Assembly (NCBI GenBank): GCA_018676275.1
Contig: JABHFC010000409.1
Span: 1 to 28,216, forward strand
Reading direction: 5' to 3'
Length of the DNA: 28,216 bases
Source: Gammaproteobacteria bacterium
Lineage (GTDB): Bacteria; Pseudomonadota; Gammaproteobacteria; Eutrophobiales; Eutrophobiaceae
Shown here one piece after another: positions 17,757-25,610 of the stretch. The position numbers were made by a program, and so were the translations under genes. The notes under the pieces were generated by a model. It searched no databases, was not told where the DNA came from, and saw nothing but the letters and a program-made list of their open reading frames with translations. Each line of letters begins with the position of its first letter. The stretch's first letter is position 1.

Positions 17757-18764
17757 CTATTTCCAGCCTGCTCTATCCATCAATCGAACAGCACTGGTGT
17801 TTAACTCACCCAGTTTACTTAAAGCCAGCTGATCAGATTTAAACTCACCCCATTGCTTTAACGTTTCACTCATGGCTATGCCTGCACGTACCGGATACTC
17901 ATGATTATTCTCCGCATACCAGGCCTGTGCCTGTTCGCCAGCAAAATACTCAAGCAAACGCATCGCCTCTTCCTTTCGTGTAGAGGAATGGGTTACACCG
18001 GCACCACTGATATTGACATGAGCTCCCCGGCCATTCTGATTTGGCCAAAACAACCCTACTTTGGAAGCCGCAGTTACTTCTGAAGCTATTTTCGATGTCA
18101 TCATGCCTGCAAGGTAATAAGTATTGACCAGAGCCAGGCTACATTGCCCCACTGAGACTGCCTTTATCTGGTCCCGGTCACCACCTTTCGGGGAACGTGC
18201 CAGATTGGAAACCAGAGCTTTCGCCCATAGTTCGGTTTTTTCTTCGCCAAGATGAGCAACCAGCGAACTTACCAGTGACTGGTTATAAATATTTGAAGAC
18301 GAGCGAACACAAATCTTATTTTTCCAGACGGGATCTGCCAGTGCCTCGTAAGTTGATAACCGTTCGCTGGAAACAGATTTTTTCGCATAGACAATCACTC
18401 TCGAACGTAATGACAAACCAAACCAGAAACCATCTGGATCGCGATATATTTCCGGAATAGCCTCATTCAGGCTTTGTGATTCAACGGCTGCGAGTAAGTT
18501 TAGTTGTTTGGCACGATGCAGTCGTCCAACATCAACAGTGAGAAGCAGATCCGCCGGAGAATTTGCACCTTCCAGTTCCAGTCGTTTAATCAGGGCATCG
18601 GCCTTACCAGTAACCAGATTTACCTCAACACCGGTTTGTTCGGTATACCTGTCGAGCAAGGGTTTGATCAACGCTTCCTTTCGCGCTGAATAAATATTTA
18701 CTTCAGTCGCAAAAAGAGCATTACTAAAAAACAGTAAACAAACATAAGTCCAGAAAACTTTCAT
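17757..18764 (-). CDS. fbpA: Periplasmic ferric-iron-binding protein
   Basis: FbpA captures Fe3+ in the periplasm for the FbpB/FbpC transporter. Two in-frame ATGs exist. That at 18764 is chosen because GAGG lies six bases upstream of it, whereas it would touch the one at 18770. The 335-residue product has a signal peptide (MKVFWTYVCLLFFSNALFA), then TEVNIYSARKEALIKPLLDRYTEQTG, the usual mature start of this family. The iron-binding tyrosine pair is Tyr216-Tyr217 in NTYYLAGM, and ISGAGV and SGVTH-like loops follow. Metal identity is supported by the tyrosines, the partner genes and a Fur box upstream. Confidence 0.92.
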   Translation of the reverse strand: MKVFWTYVCLLFFSNALFATEVNIYSARKEALIKPLLDRYTEQTGVEVNLVTGKADALIKRLELEGANSPADLLLTVDVGRLHRAKQLNLLAAVESQSLNEAIPEIYRDPDGFWFGLSLRSRVIVYAKKSVSSERLSTYEALADPVWKNKICVRSSSNIYNQSLVSSLVAHLGEEKTELWAKALVSNLARSPKGGDRDQIKAVSVGQCSLALVNTYYLAGMMTSKIASEVTAASKVGLFWPNQNGRGAHVNISGAGVTHSSTRKEEAMRLLEYFAGEQAQAWYAENNHEYPVRAGIAMSETLKQWGEFKSDQLALSKLGELNTSAVRLMDRAGWK

Positions 18765-18804
18765 AACCATCCTCTATTTTTGATTTACAAAATAAAATAA
18801 CAAA

Positions 18805-18823
18805 GATAATGATAATTGTTCTT
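18805..18823. promoter_or_regulatory. Fur box upstream of fbpA
   Basis: GATAATGATAATTGTTCTT matches the 19-bp Fur consensus at 15 of 19 positions. On the minus strand it overlaps a possible -10, TATAAG (18821-18826), which has only a weak -35. Its position about 40-60 bp before the fbpA start fits repression by Fe2+-Fur. Confidence 0.75.
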
Positions 18824-18901
18824 ATACACTATCTGTGTTGCACTCTAATTTAACACTCTGGAATCACCCCGGCAGTATGCCCGAATGCACTTAAGCTGTT
18901 T

Positions 18902-18915
18902 TTGAGCAAGATCAA
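18902..18915. promoter_or_regulatory. FNR/Anr-like box upstream of fbpA
   Basis: TTGAGCAAGATCAA matches TTGAT-N4-ATCAA at 9 of 10 defined positions. It sits directly after the PepSY gene stop, about 94 bp upstream of the start point predicted from TATAAG. That is close to a class I activator position. CRP/FNR-family binding is inferred. Confidence 0.5.
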
Positions 18916-19632
18916 TCATGCCTGTCGCCGAAGCCATATCCAGCTCCCACTCAAAGCCAGAAATATAAAAAGTAAAGCAGCCAGGTCAACAATATAAACC
19001 CCCGCTTCTCCAAAAACACGACCACTGTGTATATCCAGTAACAGCCTCTCCCAGCTCAAACCCTTACCGCGATATAAATTTAATAATTTTTGTTCGAGAC
19101 TTTCCGGAGTCACAACTTCAACTGACCATTCCGCCGCTATCTCTTCGTAGTCTTCCCAGGCCAAAGCGTTCAGGTCAGCAAGATAGTCTCCGTGGACGGC
19201 CCTTATTACCAGCTCATCATATTCATTCATACCGATCGCCGTGATACCGGCCGGCACGCCATCATAGCCACTTAGTTTTTCTATTTGCTGGCCATCTGCA
19301 GTTAATAACAGCAACTTGTCTTCCAGAGCTAAAACGATCATCTCCTGCTGCATAGCGACACCCCAAAGGACTTCGCTACGTTGTTCCAACTCTACATCGT
19401 TAAAGTAAAGACGATCACCAATACGTGTAATCCATATTTGATCCAGATTGAAACTACTGGGCTGTTGTGGTGGCCGAATGTTATACCAGTTCAGGACAAT
19501 CTCATTATTAACGTAGCTTTGGTCCAGCCTGAACTTTTCCGTATGATTCAGAAACAACCCGGTAATTGATAACAACAACACCATTAATGCGCTACTAATA
19601 CCTATTCTGCGATGCCATCTGTGGAATATCAT
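18916..19632 (-). CDS. PepSY-associated transmembrane-helix protein
   Basis: The 238-residue protein has two membrane helices (about 11-28 and 212-233) bracketing a periplasmic domain of about 180 residues. The first begins in HRWHRRIGISSALMVLLLSITGLFLNH and the second follows LLLDIHSGRVFGEAGVYIVDLAALL. These are the hallmarks of the PepSY_TM family. His4/His7, His30 and His202 near the membrane faces could ligate haem. Family members are thought to pass electrons across the membrane, often in siderophore or iron reduction. The start overlaps the flavoprotein gene stop as ATGA, so the two are probably made in a fixed ratio. Electron transfer is inferred. Confidence 0.78.
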   Translation of the reverse strand: MIFHRWHRRIGISSALMVLLLSITGLFLNHTEKFRLDQSYVNNEIVLNWYNIRPPQQPSSFNLDQIWITRIGDRLYFNDVELEQRSEVLWGVAMQQEMIVLALEDKLLLLTADGQQIEKLSGYDGVPAGITAIGMNEYDELVIRAVHGDYLADLNALAWEDYEEIAAEWSVEVVTPESLEQKLLNLYRGKGLSWERLLLDIHSGRVFGEAGVYIVDLAALLFIFLALSGSWIWLRRQA

Positions 19633-20165
19633 TTTGAATCTACTGCATCGCTATGTTGATGTAATAGTAAGGCCAGTCTTGCCAGTTTATTAGCGGCAGC
19701 AACTGACATGGTTGCACCGGAAATACCATCAATTTGCCGGTTCAATTCCAGCTCAGAATCTAGTCCAGCGTTTTTGTATTGATCTGTGAAAAATGGATGG
19801 CGAATTTCCCAGCCCCGGCTTTCACGAAAGATAAGCACGCGGATTACTTCAATCACGCCTCTGTTGATTACAAAACCAAGAGTAATCGGCTCTGTCTTAC
19901 CAATCTCCTCAAGTATCCAGGCCGTACGCTGCTTATCATGCCAATAACGAAACCGTAACAAACCAGGATCATGGCCAAGTATGCCATTGACCTTTAGTTT
20001 CAAATCCTTTTTTAGCCACAAACGCTTTACTTCAGGCGTCACCTCCGCAAAAACCTCCTTGATAAAATCCTCCGGCTGCTGGTACACACTTTTCGCCTGC
20101 AGTTCGAAAGACAGCAGAGCAAATAACAAAATTAAACTTGTCCGAATTGTGATTAATCTCAGCAT
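19629..20165 (-). CDS. Exported FMN-binding-domain protein, likely flavinylated
   Basis: The 178-residue product has a signal peptide (about 1-24) and one FMN-binding domain of the RnfG/NqrC type. The C-terminal motif Asp146-Gly-Ile-Ser-Gly-Ala-Thr152 fits the ApbE recognition pattern, with Thr152 as the predicted site of covalent FMN attachment. NRGVIEVIRVL and the GWEIRHPFF region are also typical of the fold. Its partner gene encodes a PepSY-type membrane protein and overlaps it by 4 bp. No ApbE flavin transferase is in the window. A role in extracytoplasmic reduction, perhaps of ferric iron, is inferred from the Fur-controlled context. Confidence 0.82.
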   Translation of the reverse strand: MLRLITIRTSLILLFALLSFELQAKSVYQQPEDFIKEVFAEVTPEVKRLWLKKDLKLKVNGILGHDPGLLRFRYWHDKQRTAWILEEIGKTEPITLGFVINRGVIEVIRVLIFRESRGWEIRHPFFTDQYKNAGLDSELELNRQIDGISGATMSVAAANKLARLALLLHQHSDAVDSK

Positions 20166-20178
20166 AAAATAACCAGAA

Positions 20179-20200
20179 CGGGCGCATCAATGTGCGCCCG
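20179..20200 (-). other. Intercistronic hairpin between porin and flavoprotein genes
   Basis: CGGGCGCA (20179-20186) and TGCGCCCG (20193-20200) form a perfect 8-bp GC-rich stem with a 6-nt loop. In the operon direction it lies after the porin stop and 13 nt before the flavoprotein start, and is followed by a moderately U-rich stretch. It could attenuate transcription, stabilise the porin mRNA 3' end or hinder ribosome access. Confidence 0.6.
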
Positions 20201-20247
20201 GTTGTTGAAGCCAGTATTGTTAATTAAATAATGGTAGCCCATTTACA

Positions 20248-21573
20248 TTAGAACTGATAACCAATGCCAAGGTTTATACCATCCAGCACTCGATCTACTG
20301 GTCCATCGGCCTGTTCAAATTGTGCATCAAACTTGAGTGCCAGGTTTGCATGTGGCCACCAGTTGAAACCAAGACTCACTTGCTCAAAATTTTCGAAGCG
20401 ATGCGCTCCGCTAATCTGATTACGTTCATCCCAGGTACTGTAGCGTGCAAATATACCCAGCTCCCCCAGTCGACTGCCGGGCAGTCTGAATCGATAAGAT
20501 GGTTCAACATAAAAGCCATCCAGATTATCGGCATTAAGACTATCAGGATCGAGCAGAGCTTCATTATCAAAATCCCAACGTGCATAGAGGGCTCGCAATG
20601 CAAGACCACTTGAATGATGCCAGTCAATATGTCCTTCGAACAAAGTGGCACTCATATCAATTGCATCATTGGTTCCGGTAACATCCGCCTGATATTGACC
20701 GGAGACACCGACTTCCAGGCCCGGAATTCCGGTATAACGTATACGACCGGTAAAGGCGATATCCTGATCATCTGCCTCCGCTACTTTCAACCTGCCACTA
20801 CGGGGACGCAAAGCCGATCCGCCGGTGGTTGGCATTCCCAGACCTGAATGCAGAACCGCATCATAGTTCCAGCCCGGAGCCAATTCGCCATTCAGACCAA
20901 CACCCGCTTCCCACCATGTCGCCGGAATAATTTCTGTTTCCACCCGGTTTCGTTCCACACCATAAAAGGTATTTGGTTCATGGGTTTGATTGATGATACC
21001 AATTGGCAATATATCAAGCCCTGCTCTGACACGATGTCGCTCATTAATATCCATTTCCAGCCAGGCCTGTTCAATTTCTACTTCACCGACCTTGCCTTCT
21101 CCTGCAAGCGAGTGTTCAACTTCCAGCTCAGACCAAAAGCGCAGGTTGTCAGAAAATTCATGACCGAAGAAAAGAACAAAGCGATGCATATCGGCTCGAC
21201 TGAGGTCATCATCGCCGCCTATATTCTGATTATCATCAGTAAGGTTATTGTAATGTAACTCACCATAGCCACCCACTGATGTGCGGCTTCCGATGCCCTT
21301 GTCCGAACGCATACTAACTTGTTCCACGGCATCCGCTGTGAGTTCAACCGACGCTACTGTTTCTTCGATTTTTTGATCCGTTTCAGCCAGCTTATTATCA
21401 GTCTGATCGAGTTTTGTCTTTAATTGATCAATGATCTTTTGCTGCTGCTGGATCATCTGCCACATTTCCTCAATAGTAGGAGTAGCTGCAAATACAGGAT
21501 TAGAGAGACATTGTGTAAGGACTATGGCCAAAACTACAATTTTGAGAGGCATATTTCGTGGTAAGAACAACAT
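20248..21573 (-). CDS. Outer-membrane porin with N-terminal coiled coil
   Basis: The 441-residue protein begins with a signal peptide (about 1-29). A heptad-like polar helix follows at about 31-75 (IEEMWQMIQQQQKIIDQLK and onward), the trimerising periplasmic coiled coil seen in several porin families. A barrel of alternating strands follows (GGYGELHYNN, FVLFFGHEFSDNLRFWSELEVEHS) and the chain ends in GINLGIGYQF with a terminal Phe, the outer-membrane assembly signal. It resembles the OprO/OprP-like group, but the substrate cannot be told. GAGGAGT lies four bases before the ATG. A strong promoter with an overlapping Fur box stands upstream, so expression should rise in low iron. Confidence 0.85.
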   Translation of the reverse strand: MLFLPRNMPLKIVVLAIVLTQCLSNPVFAATPTIEEMWQMIQQQQKIIDQLKTKLDQTDNKLAETDQKIEETVASVELTADAVEQVSMRSDKGIGSRTSVGGYGELHYNNLTDDNQNIGGDDDLSRADMHRFVLFFGHEFSDNLRFWSELEVEHSLAGEGKVGEVEIEQAWLEMDINERHRVRAGLDILPIGIINQTHEPNTFYGVERNRVETEIIPATWWEAGVGLNGELAPGWNYDAVLHSGLGMPTTGGSALRPRSGRLKVAEADDQDIAFTGRIRYTGIPGLEVGVSGQYQADVTGTNDAIDMSATLFEGHIDWHHSSGLALRALYARWDFDNEALLDPDSLNADNLDGFYVEPSYRFRLPGSRLGELGIFARYSTWDERNQISGAHRFENFEQVSLGFNWWPHANLALKFDAQFEQADGPVDRVLDGINLGIGYQF

Positions 21574-21640
21574 TGTGACTCCTCAGTTCGTGCTATAAAT
21601 ATGGATTGAGCAAATATCAGCTGATTAACAATTAACCTTA

Positions 21641-21669
21641 ATGATAATGATTCTCATTTACATTATCAA
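21641..21669 (-). promoter_or_regulatory. Sigma-70 promoter of the porin operon
   Basis: On the minus strand TTGATA (21669-21664) and TATCAT (21646-21641) each match consensus at 5 of 6 bases with an exact 17-bp spacer. The start point would be near 21634, giving a leader of about 60 nt. The Fur box covers the -10 and half of the spacer. Confidence 0.7.
21642..21656. promoter_or_regulatory. Fur box at the porin promoter
   Basis: TGATAATGATTCTCA is a 7-1-7 palindrome that matches TGATAAT-N-ATTATCA at 13 of 14 defined positions. It overlaps the porin -10 hexamer, a classical repressor position. Confidence 0.85.
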
Positions 21670-21700
21670 TAGATGATATTACATATAAGCACAGCAGGAT

Positions 21701-21714
21701 TTGACCCAGATCAA
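21701..21714. promoter_or_regulatory. FNR/Anr-like box upstream of the porin promoter
   Basis: TTGACCCAGATCAA matches the FNR consensus at 9 of 10 defined bases. Its centre is about 73 bp upstream of the predicted porin start point, near the class I position of -71.5. Relative to the lemA promoter it would be at about -125, so the porin operon is the likelier target. Confidence 0.55.
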
Positions 21715-21797
21715 AAGTAGTGCATCAACCATCACCTGATTCGGTTTCGAGTAAAACCAAAGCAGAAATGAAAATATATATAAGCGATTGATTTTAT

Positions 21798-21826
21798 TTG
21801 AGAAAATTATTTATCCTCATTATACT
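21798..21826 (+). promoter_or_regulatory. Sigma-70 promoter of lemA
   Basis: TTGAGA (21798-21803) and TATACT (21821-21826), each 5 of 6 to consensus, are 17 bp apart. The start would be near 21833, 54 bp before the lemA ATG. Confidence 0.75.
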
Positions 21827-21886
21827 GCCCGTGTTGAAACGAGTTTGTGGTTGCAAAAATAAAAGCTAATCAATAGGAGAAAACTT

Positions 21887-22459
21887 ATGGATGTATTCAC
21901 ATTCATTTTTCTGGGCGTACTGGCGGCAGTGGCTCTCTACGCTGTAACTCTCTATAACAACCTTGTGTCTTTGAAACACAATGTTGACAAGGCATGGGCA
22001 AATATCGACGTACTCCTTAAGCAACGTCATGATGAATTGCCCAAGCTTGTTGAAACCTGCAAACAATATATGCAGTACGAACAGGATACGCTGGAGAAAG
22101 TCATGCAGGCGCGTTCTGCGGTGTCATCTGCCCGGCAACAGGGAGATGTCGGTGCGCTTGGCCCGGCTGAAACACAATTAAGAATGGGCCTGGGTAATTT
22201 GTTTGCTCTCGCTGAAGCCTACCCGGATCTAAAAGCCAACGATAATTTTCAACACCTGCAGAGTCGTATATCCGGACTGGAAAACGCCATCGCTGACCGT
22301 CGAGAGTTTTACAATGAAAGCGTTAATACCAACAACATTCGTATCGAACAGTTTCCCGATGTGATTATTGCCAGGAACATGGGCTTCGTTAAAAAGCAAT
22401 TACTGGAATTCAGTGAAGAGGAAAAGAAAGACGTCGATATGAAAGAATTGTTCAGCTAG
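21887..22459 (+). CDS. lemA: LemA family protein
   Basis: The 190-residue protein has one N-terminal membrane helix (about 4-24) and a long helical LemA domain: VSLKHNVDKAWANIDVLLKQRHDELPKLVETCKQYMQYE, then AEAYPDLKANDNFQHLQSRISGLENAIADRREFYNESVNTNNIRIEQFPDVIIARNMGF. All diagnostic LemA blocks are present. The ribosome site AGGAGA is at 21875-21880. The function of LemA proteins is not settled; they are often next to TPM, GIDE or peptidase genes, as here. The symbol refers to the protein family, not to the old lemA/gacS kinase name. Confidence 0.93.
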   Translation: MDVFTFIFLGVLAAVALYAVTLYNNLVSLKHNVDKAWANIDVLLKQRHDELPKLVETCKQYMQYEQDTLEKVMQARSAVSSARQQGDVGALGPAETQLRMGLGNLFALAEAYPDLKANDNFQHLQSRISGLENAIADRREFYNESVNTNNIRIEQFPDVIIARNMGFVKKQLLEFSEEEKKDVDMKELFS

Positions 22460-22508
22460 CAAACGATTCTCATAGACATTCCCAATTGTAAAACTTCCGA
22501 ACCTTTCA

Positions 22509-23438
22509 ATGTCAGCACTAATCGAATGGGCAAAACATAGCGCAAGCGATGATTTCTGGATGGTTGCGGGTATAGCCATTGTGCTTACCATCGCTGGTTT
22601 TGCGGGTGCCTTTTATTTTTTTATGCGCAAACGAATTATGGAAGATACACCGACGTCAAAAATACGCTCGGCAGCACAGGGATATGTTGAAATAGATGGC
22701 AGCGGAGATTTGCTCGAAGGCCCGCCTATTATCGGACCACTAACAGGAAAAACCTGCACCTGGTACAGCTATAAAATTGAAGAACGTCGTCGCAGTGGCA
22801 AAAACTCTAATTGGCACACTCTCGAAAAAGCAATAAGCGATGAGTTATTTTTAATCATTGATGAAACCGGTCAATGCATTATTGATCCGGAAGGCGCCAG
22901 CGTCACTCCTTCAGAAAAAGACGTCTGGTATGGTGCCAGTTCAAGACCACGCAGGGGAGCCGCGACATCAGGTGGTTTCCTTTCCAGTGGTCGTTACCGT
23001 TACAGCGAGAGTCGCCTACACCCAAAAGAAGCGCTATACGCGATTGGTTTATTCAGCACTGTGGGCGGTGCCGGTGACGTTTATGACCCAAACAGCGATG
23101 TACGCGAGATATTAAAAGAATGGAAACAGGATAGCGAAAGCATGTTGGCGAAATTTGACACCAATAAAGATGGCGAAATTGATATGGAAGAATGGCAAGC
23201 CGTCCGTACAGCTGCTCTGAAAGAAGTTATGGCAAAACATAATGAAAGAAAAGTCGAAACACCGGTAAACATGTTGGCAAGGACCCGTGATGCACGACGC
23301 CCATTTCTGCTTTCAGCCCTGCCACAACATTCATTAATAAAGCGTTATCAACTCTATTCTACCATGTTGATTATGCTGTTTTTCACAAGCGGCGCTTTTG
23401 CAAGCTGGATAATCAAGCTACGTCTTGCTGGAACATAG
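22509..23438 (+). CDS. GIDE-domain membrane protein with an EF-hand loop
   Basis: The 309-residue product has membrane helices at about 18-38 and 284-303. Between them lies a GIDE-type domain (GYVEIDGSGDLLEGPPIIGPLTGKTCTWYSYKIEERRR, and IIDPEGASVTP), known from MULAN/MAPL E3 ligases. No cysteine-rich RING follows, so ubiquitin-ligase activity is not expected. After the GIDE region a single EF-hand loop stands at Asp217-Glu228 (DTNKDGEIDMEE), with acidic or amide residues at loop positions 1, 3, 5, 9 and 12, so calcium binding is plausible. It follows lemA by 49 bp, an association seen in other bacteria. The function is unknown. Confidence 0.8.
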   Translation: MSALIEWAKHSASDDFWMVAGIAIVLTIAGFAGAFYFFMRKRIMEDTPTSKIRSAAQGYVEIDGSGDLLEGPPIIGPLTGKTCTWYSYKIEERRRSGKNSNWHTLEKAISDELFLIIDETGQCIIDPEGASVTPSEKDVWYGASSRPRRGAATSGGFLSSGRYRYSESRLHPKEALYAIGLFSTVGGAGDVYDPNSDVREILKEWKQDSESMLAKFDTNKDGEIDMEEWQAVRTAALKEVMAKHNERKVETPVNMLARTRDARRPFLLSALPQHSLIKRYQLYSTMLIMLFFTSGAFASWIIKLRLAGT

Positions 23439-23468
23439 CTGTCACTTTCATTATTATGCTCGACCCTG

Positions 23469-23502
23469 GGAGTCTGTCGGACTTAGGAGTTCGACAGACT
23501 CC
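23469..23502. repeat. Inverted-repeat element before prlC
   Basis: GGAGTCTGTCGGAC (23469-23482) pairs with GTTCGACAGACTCC (23489-23502), 14 pairs with one G-U, around a TTAGGA loop. No U-tract follows, so it is a poor terminator. The right arm, reversed, is TAGGAGTCTGTCGAAC, identical to the sequence at 26387-26402. It is read as a dispersed repeat, perhaps two abutted transposon ends. Confidence 0.7.
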
Positions 23503-23549
23503 TAAACGGCCTGACCGCATGAACATCATCCGGAGATAATTACCTGAAC

Positions 23550-25610
23550 ATGGATAATCCATTACTCAAGAAGAATACATTGCCCGCTTTTGACTCAATA
23601 AAGGCCAGGCATATTGAACCAGCATTGGACAAGATACTGCAGGACTACAGAGAAACTCTGGCCAGTTTGCTGTCGGCGAATTCGCAATACAACTGGAACA
23701 ATCTTATCCAGCCACTGGATGACAAAGCAGACCAGTTAAGTCGTGCATGGTCACCTGTGAATCATCTTCACTCTGTCGCTGATAGCGATGAGTTACGGGA
23801 AGCATATAACCTCTGCTTGCCCAAATTAACCGAGTTCGGTACTGAAATGGGTCAACATGAAGGGCTTTATCAGGCTTATTTACACATCAGGGAAAGCGGT
23901 GAATTTTCATCACTACACCCGGCTCAACAAAAATCTATTGATAATGCATTGAGAGATTTCAAGTTGTCCGGTATCGGTCTGAATGAAAAAAACCGCGAGG
24001 AGTACAAAGCCGTAAAACAAAAACTATCGCAATTACAAACCAAATTTGAAGAAAACCTGCTGGACGCTACGCAAAACTGGAAAAAACATTTTGATGATCA
24101 GACGCAGCTTATCGGTTTGCCGGAATCCGCCCTGGCACTGGCAGCACAAAATGCAAAAAGAGAAGATGAAACCGGCTGGTTGATTAACCTGGAGTTTCCG
24201 TCTTACCTGCCGGTTATGCAATACGCAGATAACCGCGCTTTACGTGAAGAAGTCTATCAGGCCTTTGTCACCCGTGCTTCAGAACAGGGGCCTGATGCTG
24301 GTAAATGGGATAACGGAAAATTGATGGTTGATATCCTGGCGCTGAGACAACAACAGGCAGGTTTGCTCGGGTTCAATAGTTATGCGGATTATTCCCTTGC
24401 CCGAAAAATGGCTGCAGATGCCAGTGAGGTTCTGGACTTTCTCGGTGACCTGGCTGAGCGTTCCATCGCAGTCGCAAGAGCGGATCTGGAAGAGTTACGA
24501 AACTTTGCACTGGAACATTATCAGGTAGATGATCTGCAAGCCTGGGACATTGGCTACTATTCGGAAAAATTACGTGAGCATAAATACGATATTTCACAGG
24601 AACAACTGAGACCCTTTTTTCCTGCGCCGCGTGTAATCGAAGGCATGTTTGCGGTGGTAAACCGTCTCTATGGTATCAATATCAAAAAAGTGGATGCGAT
24701 TGAAGTCTGGCATGACGATGTTCAGTTTTTTGATATTCACGATGGACAGGGTCAGTTACGCGGCAGCTTTTATCTGGATCTTTATGCACGACCACAAAAA
24801 AGGGGTGGCGCCTGGATGGACGAGTGTGTTGTACGTAAACGAGACGACAGGGAAATACAGGCGCCGGTCGCCTATCTTACCTGTAACTTTACGCCGCCTA
24901 TTGGTGACGATCCTTCTTTATTGACCCATGATGAAGTACTCACCCTGTTTCATGAGTTTGGTCATGGCCTGCATCATATGTTGACTCTGATCGATTATCC
25001 CGAGGTCTCCGGTATTAATGGCGTTGCCTGGGATGCTGTGGAGCTACCCAGTCAGTTTATGGAAAACTGGTGCTGGGAAAAGGAATCGCTGGAATTAATC
25101 GCGGGACACTATCAAACGGGTGACAATCTACCGGCTGAGATATTTGAAAAGATGTTAAAGGCTCGATCTTTTCAATCAGGACTGCAAATGGTTCGTCAGC
25201 TCGAATTTGCCCTGTTTGATTTTCGTTTGCACTATGAAAAACGGGGTTCTGATGTCACAGATATTCAAACCCTGCTGGATGATGTGCGTTCTAAAGTCGC
25301 CGTAGTGACACCTCCGGCCTACAACAGGTTTCAGCACGGTTTTTCTCATATCTTTGCCGGAGGCTATGCAGCCGGCTACTATAGCTATAAATGGGCAGAA
25401 GTTTTGTCAGCAGATGCCTTTTCTAAATTCGAAGAAAACGGTATCTTTGACAGAGAAACTGGAGAACAATTTTTGAATTCTATCCTGGAGCAGGGCGGAT
25501 CCCGTGAACCCATGGACTTATTTGTGGAGTTTCGTGGTCGTAAACCGAGCATAGAGCCTTTACTTAGACACTCAGGTATTGTCACAGCAGAGACAGAAAG
25601 TCCGGCATGA
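23550..25610 (+). CDS. prlC: Oligopeptidase A (M3 family zinc metallopeptidase)
   Basis: PrlC degrades short peptides in the cytoplasm, including cleaved signal peptides. The 686-residue protein has the M3 fold throughout, starting NPLLKKNTLPAFDSIKARHIEPALD. The zinc motif His468-Glu-Phe-Gly-His472 lies in LTLFHEFGHGLHHML, and the third zinc ligand is Glu498 in WDAVELPSQFMENW. SHIFAGGYAAGYYSYKWAEVLSADAF, the substrate-binding tyrosine stretch, and GGSREPMDLFVEFRGRKPSIEPLLRH complete the C-terminus. Length agrees with the Escherichia coli enzyme (about 680). CGGAGA lies somewhat far (13 nt) from ATG 23550. The stop overlaps the next start. Confidence 0.96.
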   Translation: MDNPLLKKNTLPAFDSIKARHIEPALDKILQDYRETLASLLSANSQYNWNNLIQPLDDKADQLSRAWSPVNHLHSVADSDELREAYNLCLPKLTEFGTEMGQHEGLYQAYLHIRESGEFSSLHPAQQKSIDNALRDFKLSGIGLNEKNREEYKAVKQKLSQLQTKFEENLLDATQNWKKHFDDQTQLIGLPESALALAAQNAKREDETGWLINLEFPSYLPVMQYADNRALREEVYQAFVTRASEQGPDAGKWDNGKLMVDILALRQQQAGLLGFNSYADYSLARKMAADASEVLDFLGDLAERSIAVARADLEELRNFALEHYQVDDLQAWDIGYYSEKLREHKYDISQEQLRPFFPAPRVIEGMFAVVNRLYGINIKKVDAIEVWHDDVQFFDIHDGQGQLRGSFYLDLYARPQKRGGAWMDECVVRKRDDREIQAPVAYLTCNFTPPIGDDPSLLTHDEVLTLFHEFGHGLHHMLTLIDYPEVSGINGVAWDAVELPSQFMENWCWEKESLELIAGHYQTGDNLPAEIFEKMLKARSFQSGLQMVRQLEFALFDFRLHYEKRGSDVTDIQTLLDDVRSKVAVVTPPAYNRFQHGFSHIFAGGYAAGYYSYKWAEVLSADAFSKFEENGIFDRETGEQFLNSILEQGGSREPMDLFVEFRGRKPSIEPLLRHSGIVTAETESPA

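Noticed and set aside
18765..18770. ATG 18770 as fbpA start
   Set aside because: The GAGG ribosome site directly touches this ATG, whereas it is six bases from ATG 18764.
20848..21258. 136-codon plus-strand frame
   Set aside because: It is antisense to the porin gene, which has signal peptide, coiled coil and terminal Phe.
23469..23502. The long hairpin before prlC as a terminator
   Set aside because: No T-tract follows on the plus strand, and one arm recurs at 26387, so a repeat is the better reading.
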